Below, in pieces: positions 6,531 to 12,935 of a stretch of 14,301 bases of DNA. The notes under the pieces were generated by a model, which saw only the letters and a list, made by a program, of their open reading frames with translations, had not been told where the DNA came from and did no database searches. A program made the position numbers and the translations under genes. How positions within the stretch are numbered: position 1 is the first letter of the stretch; the number at the start of each line of letters is the position of its first letter. Source of the DNA: Paucidesulfovibrio sp050251775 (GTDB taxonomy: Bacteria; Desulfobacterota; Desulfovibrionia; Desulfovibrionales; Desulfovibrionaceae); NCBI GenBank assembly GCA_050251775.1, contig JBFWMD010000085.1, forward strand, positions 1 through 14,301, given 5' to 3'.

Positions 6531-7991
6531 TCAACCCTTGGCTCCGCCGCCCGGTCCATTGCCCGGTCCATCCCCAGGCCCGTCGCCCGGCCTGCCGTGC
6601 ATCTGATCGTCGAGCTCCTTGAGTTCGGCCTTTTGCTCCGGGCTGCGCGCCTGGGCAGCGGCCTTGTCGTAGTGGAATCGCGCCTGCCGGTCGTCCTTGT
6701 CGTAGAATGCGGCGTAAGCCAGATGCAGATGGGCCTGGAAGAGGTCGCCGGATTCGCCCAACAGGCGGCCCAGATGGTAATGCACCTCGGAATCCTTGGG
6801 CACTTCCTTGAGCACGCGTTGCATGGTGGAGATGGCTTGGGGATATTTTTTCTGCTCTCCGAGCAGCCGGGCGTTGTAGAACAGGGTGATGGCGTCCGTG
6901 GGGTCGCGCACCAAGGCCTGCTGGAGCAGGGAGGTGGCCCGTTCGAACTTGCCCTGGAGAAAGAAGAAACGCCCCGCTTCGCGCAGGACCATGGGATCGT
7001 TGCCTCCGCAGGTCAGGGCGCGCTCAAAGGCTTGGCCGGCCTCTGCCTGTTTCTTGACCCGCGCCAGAACCATGCCCTCGGCCATGTAGTCCAGGCAGCC
7101 GAAATCCGCCGGTTTCATGTTGTTGAAGTAGGCCTGGCTTGATGTCGGGTCGGAAAGCCTGCCGCGCACCAGGGACTGCACGCGCAGGAAGCGGTCGTTG
7201 TCCGCGCGTTGGGCCAGGATGTTGGCGGGCAATTCCTTGGTGCGTGTGCCCAGATAGTCGATGCGCTCGCCGAGCGCGGGGTGGGTGGAAAGGTAGGAAG
7301 GCAGACTGCTGCTGGTTGTCGCGCCCCAGCGCTTGTCAAGCATGATCGTGAAGGTCTCGCGCATGGCCTGGGGGTTGTAGCCCGCCTTGATCAGATAGTT
7401 CATGCCCACATGGTCGGCCTCGACCTCGTTGGCCTTGGTGTAGACAAGAAAGGCGGCGGCCGCGCCCGCCTGGGACGTGACCATCAGGGCCTTTCCGAGC
7501 TGGTGGCTGTTTTCCCCGCCGCCCGCGCCGAGAAACGCGCCCGCGATGAGTCCCACGTATGATCCGATGCTGGCCAGCTCCATGTCTTCCATGCGCTTGG
7601 CCACGTGGCGCTGGGAAACGTGCGCCATTTCGTGGCAGATGACTGCGGCCAGTTCGTCCTCGGTCTGGAGGTTGAGCAGCAGTCCGGTGAGCACGTAGAC
7701 GTAGCCGCCGGGCACGGCAAAAGCGTTCATGGAGCCGTTGTTGATCACGGTGGTGGTCACGCGGAAGGGCTGGGGCGGCATGGCCCCGACCACCCGATCC
7801 ACCACGCTCTTGACGTAATTGACGATGGAAGGGTCTTCCACCAGGGGCATCATCTGGAGAATTTTCTGATGGAACTCGCGGCCCATTTCCGCCTCGTCCG
7901 CGATGGTCACTTCCGAGAACAGTGCAAAGGCAGGGGGGGCCAGGGAAAGCCAGAGCATCATGCCGGCAGTCGCCAGGGCGATGGATTTCAC
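6531..7991 (-). CDS. bepA: BepA-like periplasmic M48 metalloprotease with TPR repeats
   Basis: This 486-residue exported zinc metalloprotease of family M48 has a C-terminal TPR region, the architecture and nearly the length of E. coli BepA (YfgC). That protein degrades or assists stalled outer-membrane proteins such as LptD during assembly. The first ~23 residues are a signal peptide (KSIALATAG core, PAFA cleavage site). Zinc-site motifs are HEMAH (120-124) and the E-x-x-x-D of NEVEADHVG (188-196). TPR-like helices run from about 310 to 460. The protein ends in a Gly-Pro-Asp repeat tail. The GTG at 7991 is chosen because GGAG lies 9 nt upstream and the frame then starts exactly at the signal peptide. 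The symbol is by similarity; a paralogous role is possible. Confidence 0.88.
   Translation of the reverse strand: MKSIALATAGMMLWLSLAPPAFALFSEVTIADEAEMGREFHQKILQMMPLVEDPSIVNYVKSVVDRVVGAMPPQPFRVTTTVINNGSMNAFAVPGGYVYVLTGLLLNLQTEDELAAVICHEMAHVSQRHVAKRMEDMELASIGSYVGLIAGAFLGAGGGENSHQLGKALMVTSQAGAAAAFLVYTKANEVEADHVGMNYLIKAGYNPQAMRETFTIMLDKRWGATTSSSLPSYLSTHPALGERIDYLGTRTKELPANILAQRADNDRFLRVQSLVRGRLSDPTSSQAYFNNMKPADFGCLDYMAEGMVLARVKKQAEAGQAFERALTCGGNDPMVLREAGRFFFLQGKFERATSLLQQALVRDPTDAITLFYNARLLGEQKKYPQAISTMQRVLKEVPKDSEVHYHLGRLLGESGDLFQAHLHLAYAAFYDKDDRQARFHYDKAAAQARSPEQKAELKELDDQMHGRPGDGPGDGPGNGPGGGAKG
6549..6597 (-). repeat. Short tandem repeat encoding a Gly-x-Gly-Pro tail
   Basis: Two adjacent 12-bp units (gcccggtccatt, gcccggtccatc; 6549-6572) and diverged neighbours encode the tail GDGPGDGPGNGPGGG at the end of the BepA-like protein. 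The period is 12 bp, or four residues. Such tails vary in unit number by replication slippage and are expected to be disordered. Confidence 0.7.
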
Positions 7992-8028
7992 AGCGAAAAG
8001 CTCCGATGTTTGGTTGAAGTCATTGAAC

Positions 8029-8057
8029 AAGGTAGTGCTTTCAAGGGCAGGGGTCAA
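8029..8057 (-). promoter_or_regulatory. Candidate sigma-70 promoter for bepA
   Basis: TTGACC (8052-8057) and TACCTT (8029-8034) are 17 nt apart on the minus strand, placing a start of transcription about 30 nt before the GTG at 7991. The rho terminator lies just upstream, so a new promoter is required here. The -35 is good and the -10 is weak. Confidence 0.5.
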
Positions 8058-8142
8058 TGGCGTTGGCGACGCGGTCCGTTCCTGGCCGTGCGCGGCTTTT
8101 TCCAGCTGATACCCCTGACCGGTCGCGTTCCGGCGCGGGCGC

Positions 8143-8173
8143 AAAAAAAGGGGGAACGCGACCGCGTTCCCCC
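8143..8173 (-). terminator. Strong intrinsic terminator of rho
   Basis: GGGGGAACGC (8150-8159) and GCGTTCCCCC (8164-8173) form a perfect 10-bp stem with a 4-base loop. On the transcript it is followed by seven U residues (8149-8143). It starts 23 nt after the rho stop codon. Confidence 0.95.
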
Positions 8174-8196
8174 CATGATTTCGAAGAGCCAAGCAC

Positions 8197-9477
8197 CTAC
8201 TTGTTCATCATGTCCAGGAATTCGCGGTTGTTTTTGGTTCCTTTCATGCGGTCGATGATGAACTCCATGGAGTCAATGGGGTTCATGGGCGCCAGCAGCT
8301 TGCGCAGGATCCAGACGCGGTTGAGCACGGCCTCGGGCAGCAGGAGTTCTTCCTTGCGGGTTCCGGAGCGGTTCAGGTCGATGGCCGGGAAGACGCGTTT
8401 TTCGGAGAGGTGGCGGTCCAGGTAGATGTCCAGGTTGCCGGTTCCCTTGAACTCCTCGAAGATGACCTCGTCCATGCGCGAGCCAGTGTCGATGAGCGCG
8501 GTGGCGATGATGGTCAGGCTGCCACCTTCCTCGATGTTGCGCGCCGCGCCGAAGAAGCGCTTGGGCCGCTGCATGGCGTTGGCGTCCAGACCGCCGGAGA
8601 GCACGCGGCCCGAAGAGGGGGTCACCGCGTTGTAGGCGCGTCCGAGGCGGGTGATGGAGTCCAGCAGGATGACCACGTCGCGCTTGCGCTCCACCAGCCG
8701 TTTGGCCTTCTCAATGACCATCTCCGTGACCTGGACGTGGCGCTGCGGCGGTTCGTCGAAGGTGGAGCTGACCACCTCGGCCTTGACCGTGCGCTCCATG
8801 TCCGTGACCTCCTCGGGCCGCTCGTCGATGAGCAGCACGATGAGGTAGACATCGGGGTTGTTGGCGTTGATGGAGTTGGCGATGGACTGGAGCATCATGG
8901 TCTTGCCCGTGCGGGGCGGGGCCACGATGAGACCGCGCTGGCCCTTGCCGATGGGCGCGAGCAGGTCGATGATCCGGGAGGTGTAGTTCTCCCCGCCGTT
9001 TTCCATCTTCAGGATTTCATTGGGATAGAGCGGGGTGAGGTTGTCGAAGAGAACGAGATTTTTGGAATTTTCAGGGGGTTCCATGCCGATGTCGCTGACG
9101 CGGAGGAGGGCGAAATAGCGTTCCCCTTCCTTGGGCGGGCGAATCTGGCCGGAGATCACATCGCCCTTGCGTAGTCCGAATCGGCGGATCTGCGAGGGGG
9201 AGATGTAGATATCGTCCGGGCCGGGCATGTAGCTGTACATGGGTGAACGCAGGAAGCCGAAGCCGTCCGGCAGGACCTCAAGAACCCCTTCGCCGAAGAT
9301 CTGCCCGTTGCGCGCCGCGCATTGTTGCAGAATGCCGAAGATGAGCTCTTGCTTGCGCATGCCGGAGGGGTTTTCCACCTGAAAGCTGATGGCGAGGTCC
9401 ATCAGCTCCTGCATGCTCTTTTGCTTGAGGTCCGTAAGATTGATCTTTTCTGGTTGTTGGTTTTTGTCTCGGCCCAT
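8197..9477 (-). CDS. rho: Transcription termination factor Rho
   Basis: Rho is the hexameric RNA-dependent ATPase that ends transcription and releases RNA from polymerase. The 426 residues are close to the usual ~420. The N-terminal Rho_N helices (NLTDLKQKSMQELMDLA, 13-29) lead into the RNA-binding OB fold with DGFGFLRS (71-78). The ATPase core has Walker A APPRTGKT (186-193; E. coli has APPKAGKT), the RDVVILLDSITRLGRAYN segment with Walker B (266-283), the Q-loop LSGGLDAN (293-300) and the R-loop region FKGTGNLD (343-350). No key residue is missing. The ATG at 9477 gives the normal N-terminus, but no good ribosome site precedes it; the leader upstream is long and structured. The gene follows carD and has its own strong terminator. 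Confidence 0.98.
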   Translation of the reverse strand: MGRDKNQQPEKINLTDLKQKSMQELMDLAISFQVENPSGMRKQELIFGILQQCAARNGQIFGEGVLEVLPDGFGFLRSPMYSYMPGPDDIYISPSQIRRFGLRKGDVISGQIRPPKEGERYFALLRVSDIGMEPPENSKNLVLFDNLTPLYPNEILKMENGGENYTSRIIDLLAPIGKGQRGLIVAPPRTGKTMMLQSIANSINANNPDVYLIVLLIDERPEEVTDMERTVKAEVVSSTFDEPPQRHVQVTEMVIEKAKRLVERKRDVVILLDSITRLGRAYNAVTPSSGRVLSGGLDANAMQRPKRFFGAARNIEEGGSLTIIATALIDTGSRMDEVIFEEFKGTGNLDIYLDRHLSEKRVFPAIDLNRSGTRKEELLLPEAVLNRVWILRKLLAPMNPIDSMEFIIDRMKGTKNNREFLDMMNK

Positions 9478-9530
9478 AGATTTGATGAGGTTAGAGGTTC
9501 GGGAGGCGTGGTGTGAAGAGAGCAGAAGCG

Positions 9531-9576
9531 ATATTCCTCATGCCTTGAATTCCTGAGAATTCAAAGGCACGAATAT
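9531..9576 (-). promoter_or_regulatory. Long imperfect palindrome (RNA hairpin) in the rho leader
   Basis: TGCCTTGAATTC (9541-9552) pairs with GAATTCAAAGGCA (9557-9569) with one bulged base and a 4-base loop. Outside it, ATATTC (9531-9536) pairs with GAATAT (9571-9576) across a small internal loop. This gives about 18 pairs, ending 53 nt before the rho ATG. No U-tract follows, so it is not an ordinary intrinsic terminator. Confidence 0.55.
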
Positions 9577-9582
9577 GAGTTA

Positions 9583-9597
9583 TCCCCTCGAAGGGGA
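9583..9597 (-). other. Small UUCG-type hairpin in the rho leader
   Basis: The sequence TCCCCTTCGAGGGGA on the minus strand folds as a 5-6 bp stem with a UUCG-like loop. It lies a few bases upstream of the larger hairpin on the transcript, so the two could form a tandem structured element. Confidence 0.4.
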
Positions 9598-9684
9598 GAC
9601 ATGCTGTGGCAGATGGCTCTTGCATGGAGCTATGGACGGTGGACACCGCAGGCGCGGCGCTGTTCCGTTCGCGTTTCCTGTACG

Positions 9685-9713
9685 TTGATAGAGAGGCTAA
9701 CTTATCGGTTGAA
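9685..9713 (-). promoter_or_regulatory. Candidate promoter for rho
   Basis: TTCAAC (9708-9713) and TATCAA (9685-9690) are 17 nt apart on the minus strand. The -10 matches four of six consensus bases and the -35 three. It would give a leader of about 200 nt containing both hairpins. Confidence 0.35.
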
Positions 9714-9733
9714 CCCGGCAGGGTCGGGAACTT

Positions 9734-9751
9734 GATTGAAGTGTTTCAATC
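9734..9751. promoter_or_regulatory. Perfect 7-bp palindrome, possible operator, upstream of rho
   Basis: GATTGAA (9734-9740) and TTCAATC (9745-9751) are exact inverted repeats around a 4-base spacer, a layout typical of dimeric regulator sites. It lies about 20 nt upstream of the candidate rho -35 and 36 nt after the carD stop. A stem-loop role is an alternative, but the stem is AT-rich and no U-tract follows. Confidence 0.35.
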
Positions 9752-9786
9752 GGACTACCTCAAAGGAGGACTGTTGACAAGGCCCG

Positions 9787-10311
9787 CTAGTTGCTTTTCT
9801 CTACATTTTCCGCATCCACCAGAACGTCAGCGAACATTCCCTCGATTTCCAGGCGGACTTCCTCCTGGTCGCGGCTGAGGGCGAAAGCCAGCTCCATGGA
9901 CACGAGGCTCATGGCCTGTTCCAGGAGCCGCCGCTCGCCAAAGGAGAGTTCCTTGTCGTTGCCGATGAGGAAGAGTTCCTTGAGCACATAGGCCACATCA
10001 CCCAGGTCGCCGGACTTGAGCTTTTCGGAATATTCCCGATACCGCCTGTTCCAGTTCTGGCCGGTGTATCCGGTGAAGTCCGAGCGGTCCTTCAGGGATT
10101 CGAAGATGTCCCGTCCGGTCTGGATGTCGCAAACAGAACGCAACCCAACGTTTTTGGCGTTGGTCACGGGAACCATGAGTGTGACGTTGTTGCTCAGGAT
10201 GCGGACGATATAGAATTCAGCGGTGGCCCCGCCGATTTCCTGGCTTTCGATCCGCTCCACCCTTCCCACACCCTGGGAAGGGTAGACGACCAGTTCGTTG
10301 ATATGGAACAC
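9787..10311 (-). CDS. carD: CarD/CdnL-family RNA polymerase-binding transcription regulator
   Basis: This 174-residue protein belongs to the CarD/CdnL/TRCF family, whose members bind the RNA polymerase beta subunit and stabilise open promoter complexes, often at rRNA and stress genes. The N-terminal Tudor-like RNA-polymerase-interaction domain begins FHINELVVYPSQGVGRVERI. The C-terminal helical DNA-binding part includes NWNRRYREYSEKLKSGDL (86-103), with Trp87 at the place of the tryptophan that wedges into the minor groove in characterised homologs, and KELSFGERRLLEQA (120-133). The GTG at 10311 is chosen because it gives the family N-terminus and has AAGGAG 10 nt upstream. The gene has its own candidate promoter; no terminator separates it from the rho leader. 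It is a standalone CarD, not part of a larger fusion. Confidence 0.93.
   Translation of the reverse strand: MFHINELVVYPSQGVGRVERIESQEIGGATAEFYIVRILSNNVTLMVPVTNAKNVGLRSVCDIQTGRDIFESLKDRSDFTGYTGQNWNRRYREYSEKLKSGDLGDVAYVLKELFLIGNDKELSFGERRLLEQAMSLVSMELAFALSRDQEEVRLEIEGMFADVLVDAENVEKSN
10259..10283 (-). other. Perfect 10-bp inverted repeat inside the start of carD
   Basis: ACCCTTCCCA (10259-10268) and TGGGAAGGGT (10274-10283) are exact inverted repeats around a 5-base loop, lying 28-52 nt into the coding sequence (codons 10-18, encoding YPSQGVGRV). An RNA hairpin here is within reach of initiating ribosomes. Confidence 0.5.
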
Positions 10312-10358
10312 GCGATTTCGACTCCTTGGAACCGTGAGGAAACATGGCGACAGCTTTT

Positions 10359-10387
10359 ATGATACGCTAAATCGGACGGAGAGTCCA
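10359..10387 (-). promoter_or_regulatory. Candidate sigma-70 promoter for carD
   Basis: TGGACT (10382-10387) and TATCAT (10359-10364) are separated by 17 nt on the minus strand, with AT-rich sequence around the -10. The predicted start of transcription is about 40 nt before the GTG of carD. Both boxes match four or more consensus bases. The rest of the 172-nt gap back to pth shows only weak GC-rich inverted repeats without U-tracts, so no clear pth terminator is seen. Confidence 0.5.
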
Positions 10388-10483
10388 TGCCCGGTGGCCC
10401 GGTGAAAATGCCGTTCCGACCCGAGGGAGCCGCGAACCTCGCAGGGAGGTCGTGCGGCCCGGAGACTGGATGGGCCCGTCGGG

Positions 10484-11131
10484 TCAGGCTTCCTGGCCGG
10501 AGGCGGGTGGTTCCGGTGGTCGTTCCGCCTCATCCGGCAGTGGCAGGGAATGCAGGTGCTGGACAGCGAAGCGCGCCCCCTTGCGGGCATAGAGGTCCAG
10601 TCCCTTGATGGCTGCGTCGATCATGGTGTCCACCAGAGTCATATCTTTTTCCGGGAAATTTTCCAGCACCCAGTCGCGCACCTCCCAGGAGGCCGAAGGA
10701 CGCCCGATGCCCAGGCGCATGCGCCAGAAGGTCGCCGTGCCCAGGTGCTCGACGATGGACTCCAGGCCGCGATGGCCGTTGGTGCTTCCGCCCTGGCGGA
10801 GTTTGATCCGGCCAAGGGGCAGGTCCAGTTCGTCGTGCAGCACCACCACCCGTTCGGGTGGCAGGGCGTGTTGTCCGGCAACCTTGGCGACGGCCCGTCC
10901 GCTCAGGTTCATGTAGGTCATGGGCTTGAGCAGCAGAAGAGGCGCACCGGCGAGATGCAGGGACCAGAGCTGCTGGTCGGGATTTTCCGCCAGTTTTTCC
11001 AGGCGCATGCTTTTGCGCTGTGCCCCCAGGGTCAGCAGCCTGTCCGCCACGAGAAAGCCGAAGTTGTGGCGCGTGGCCGCATACTGCGGACCGGGATTGC
11101 CCAGGCAGGCGATCAGGGCCTTGTATTCCAT
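10484..11131 (-). CDS. pth: Peptidyl-tRNA hydrolase
   Basis: Pth cleaves peptidyl-tRNA released from stalled ribosomes, returning tRNA to the pool. The 215-residue product has CLGNPGPQYAATRHNFGF (9-26, with Asn12 and the catalytic His22), MTYMNLSG (71-78) and LHDELDLP (98-105, with Asp100). The segment that in E. coli reads GHNGL here reads GHRGL (119-123), so the tRNA-contacting Asn114 is replaced by Arg121. The core ends near residue 198; a Pro/Glu/Ala tail of about 17 residues makes the protein longer than the usual ~190. The ATG at 11131, with GGAG 9 nt upstream, is preferred over an upstream TTG at 11164. It follows the rplY terminator by only about 37 nt, so its own promoter is not obvious. 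Confidence 0.96.
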   Translation of the reverse strand: MEYKALIACLGNPGPQYAATRHNFGFLVADRLLTLGAQRKSMRLEKLAENPDQQLWSLHLAGAPLLLLKPMTYMNLSGRAVAKVAGQHALPPERVVVLHDELDLPLGRIKLRQGGSTNGHRGLESIVEHLGTATFWRMRLGIGRPSASWEVRDWVLENFPEKDMTLVDTMIDAAIKGLDLYARKGARFAVQHLHSLPLPDEAERPPEPPASGQEA

Positions 11132-11167
11132 GCCGGGTGTCTCCGTTGAATTCACTCTGGACAAGCC

Positions 11168-11202
11168 AAAAGGCCCCGGACGGTCGTTCTCCGTCCGGGG
11201 CC
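11168..11202 (-). terminator. Strong intrinsic terminator after rplY
   Basis: GGCCCCGGACGG (11172-11183) and CCGTCCGGGGCC (11191-11202) are a perfect 12-bp stem with a 7-base loop, followed on the transcript by UUUU (11171-11168). It begins 25 nt after the rplY stop and ends the ispE/tRNA/prs/rplY unit. The short U-tract may allow some read-through into pth. Confidence 0.88.
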
Positions 11203-11227
11203 GGCAAAACCTGGGCGGAAGGAGGCG

Positions 11228-11833
11228 CTATTCGGCCTCAGTGGCTTCCTCTTCTTCCTCGCCCTCGTTGGCGGGAACCACGCCCAAAACGGCGAAGTTC
11301 TCTTCGAACACGGCGGTGACGCCTTCGGGAAGCTGAATGTCCTGGACGTAGATGTGGTCGTTGACATCCAGTTCCGCGATGTTCAGCTCAATGTGTTCGG
11401 GAATGTCGAGCGGCTTGCAGACAACTTCGATGTGGTCGCGGAAGACTTCCAGCTTGCCGCCGAGCTTGAGGCCCTTGGCCGTGCCCACGGTGGTCACGTT
11501 GACGTTGACCTTGATGTCTTTGTCCAGATCCACGCCGAAGAAGTCCACGTGGGTCAGCACGGGACGGACGGGGTCATGCTTGAGGCGCCAGATCAGGGCG
11601 GGCAGGGTCTCGGCCTTGCCGCCGCGGTCAATGTTCAGGTGGAAGACCTGGGATCCGCCGACCTTCTCGTAGACCTTGCGCAACGGGGTTTCCGCGACCT
11701 GAACCATGATGTTTGCGCCGTGCTGATCGTAGTAAACGCCCGGGACGATGCCCTGCATGCGCAGACGGCGGTTCGGGCCTTTGCCCGTGGCGGTACGTTC
11801 GTTGACGGTCAGTTTGAGGATTTCTTTTGCCAT
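11228..11833 (-). CDS. rplY: 50S ribosomal protein L25 (general stress protein Ctc type)
   Basis: The 201-residue long form of L25, which binds 5S rRNA in the large subunit. The N-terminal L25 domain is clear: LKLTVNERTATGKGPNRRLR (6-25) followed by GIVPGVYY. It is followed by the beta-barrel TL5/Ctc C-terminal domain (about 95-187, with FFGVDLDKDIKVNVNV and a PEHIELNIAELDVNDHIYV stretch). It ends in an acidic tail, NEGEEEEEATEAE. The length matches Ctc/TL5 rather than the short E. coli protein. The ATG at 11833 has AAGGAG 7 nt upstream. The gene lies 52 nt after prs and immediately before a strong terminator. Confidence 0.96.
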   Translation of the reverse strand: MAKEILKLTVNERTATGKGPNRRLRMQGIVPGVYYDQHGANIMVQVAETPLRKVYEKVGGSQVFHLNIDRGGKAETLPALIWRLKHDPVRPVLTHVDFFGVDLDKDIKVNVNVTTVGTAKGLKLGGKLEVFRDHIEVVCKPLDIPEHIELNIAELDVNDHIYVQDIQLPEGVTAVFEENFAVLGVVPANEGEEEEEATEAE

Positions 11834-11885
11834 GGTTGCACTCCTTTTTGCCCTGGCCGCCACCCATTGACGGACGGGCGTGGTG

Positions 11886-12833
11886 TTAAACGAAAAGCAC
11901 GCTCACCGAGCTTTCCGTATGGATGTTGTTGATGGCCTTGGCCAGCAGGCTGGCCACGGAGAGGACTTCGATCTTGGAACAGTTTCTGGCCTCGGCACGC
12001 AGCGGGATGGTGTCCGTCACCAGCACCTTGGTGAACACGGAGTTTTCCAGGCGCTCGATGGCCGGACCGGAGAGCACCGGGTGCGTGGCGCAGGCCATGA
12101 CGCCCTTGGCTCCGTTGTCCAGCAGCACATTGGCTCCCGCGCACATGGTTCCGGCGGTGTCGATCATGTCGTCGATGATGATGGCCAGCTTGTCTTTGAC
12201 ATCGCCGATGACATGCATGGCCTGGGCCTGGTTCGGCTTGTCGCGGCGCTTGTCGATGATGGCCAGACCCGCGCCCATGTGCTTGGCGAAGGCGCGCGCG
12301 CGCTCCACGCCGCCCGCGTCCGGAGAGATGATCACCAGATCGTCGTCGAGCTTCTTGAGGTAGTCGAGCAGCACCGGCGCGGCGTAGAGGTTGTCCACGG
12401 GACAGTTGAAGAAGCCCTGGATCTGACCGGCGTGCAGGTCCACGGTCACGATGCGGTCCATGCCCGCCGTGGAGAGGAAGTCGGCCACGAGCTTGGCGCT
12501 GATGGGCGCGCGCGGCGCGACCTTGCGGTCCTGCCGGGCGTAGCCGTAGTAGGGGACCACGGCCGTGACGCGGTTGGCGCTGGCGCGTTTGAGCGCATCC
12601 AGAATGATGCACAGCTCCATGAGATGAAAATTCACCGGCGTGCAGGTGGGCTGGATGACGAAGACATCATCCCCGCGTACGTTGTCGCCGATTTCAATGC
12701 GGATCTCGCCGTCGCTGAACTGCTCGCGCAGCATGGGACAGAGACGGGTTCCGAGATGTTCGCAGATGTCTTCGGCCAGTTTGCTGTTGGCCGAACCGGA
12801 AATGATCTTCAATTCACCCTGCAACGGGGACAT
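11886..12833 (-). CDS. prs: Ribose-phosphate pyrophosphokinase (PRPP synthetase)
   Basis: Prs makes PRPP from ribose-5-phosphate and ATP, for nucleotide, histidine and tryptophan synthesis. The 315 residues match class I enzymes. Motifs are FSDGE (39-43), the ATP-site region YYGYARQDRK (95-104), VDLHAGQIQGFF (131-142) with the catalytic histidine, SPDAGGVERAR (170-180), the flexible-loop KRRDKPN (195-201), and the PRPP loop DDMIDTAGT (221-229). No essential residue is missing. The ATG at 12833 gives the expected N-terminus and has AGGGG 8 nt upstream; longer in-frame readings would run into the tRNA gene. It starts 23 nt after the tRNA-Gln 3' end. Confidence 0.98.
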   Translation of the reverse strand: MSPLQGELKIISGSANSKLAEDICEHLGTRLCPMLREQFSDGEIRIEIGDNVRGDDVFVIQPTCTPVNFHLMELCIILDALKRASANRVTAVVPYYGYARQDRKVAPRAPISAKLVADFLSTAGMDRIVTVDLHAGQIQGFFNCPVDNLYAAPVLLDYLKKLDDDLVIISPDAGGVERARAFAKHMGAGLAIIDKRRDKPNQAQAMHVIGDVKDKLAIIIDDMIDTAGTMCAGANVLLDNGAKGVMACATHPVLSGPAIERLENSVFTKVLVTDTIPLRAEARNCSKIEVLSVASLLAKAINNIHTESSVSVLFV

Positions 12834-12856
12834 GGCATCAACCCCTGAATAGGTTT

Positions 12857-12932
12857 TGGCTGGGGTGGTAGGATTCGAACCCACGTATGACGGGACCAAA
12901 ACCCGTTGCCTTACCAGCTTGGCGACACCCCA
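12857..12932 (-). tRNA. tRNA-Gln (anticodon UUG), CCA encoded
   Basis: The minus strand folds as a complete 76-nt tRNA. The acceptor stem TGGGGTG/CACCCCA has 7 pairs; the D-arm is GCCAAGCTGGTAAGGC; the anticodon stem ACGGG/CCCGT encloses the loop TTTTGGT with anticodon TTG; and the T-arm is GTGGGTTCGAATCCTAC. The discriminator is G, and the terminal CCA is genomically encoded (12857-12859). It lies only 3 nt after the ispE stop and 23 nt before prs, so it must be cut from a shared transcript by RNase P and 3' processing. Confidence 0.97.
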
Positions 12933-12935
12933 GGA

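Larger units (their letters stand above)
9478..9786 (-). other. Gene-free, structured leader region upstream of rho
   Basis: These 309 nt between the carD stop and the rho start hold no convincing gene. The base composition is lower in GC than the flanking genes. Four items stand out: a 7-bp palindrome at 9734-9751, a candidate promoter at 9685-9713, a 15-nt hairpin at 9583-9597 and a long two-part hairpin at 9531-9576. E. coli rho is autoregulated by premature termination in a leader of comparable size, so this region is a reasonable candidate for the same role; that is inference. No terminator for carD is seen at its start. Confidence 0.5.

Noticed and set aside
9491..9625. 44-codon minus-strand frame in the rho leader as a leader peptide
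   Set aside because: The ATG has no ribosome site, codon third positions are not GC-rich like real genes here, and the frame crosses both hairpins. Translation is possible but unsupported.
9606..9878. Plus-strand open frame of 90 codons across the rho leader and the end of carD
   Set aside because: The first 60 residues look somewhat protein-like and a GGGGA word precedes a nearby ATG, but the frame runs into antisense of carD. That GGGGA lies in a hairpin, and there is no recognisable domain.
10145..10163. CCAACG/CGTTGG hairpin within carD
   Set aside because: A 6-bp repeat inside a conserved coding stretch is expected by chance and lies far from the start codon.
12841..12899. N-terminal extension of prs to 12899
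   Set aside because: The extra residues would be translated from the tRNA-Gln gene. The ATG at 12833 has a ribosome site and gives the family N-terminus.
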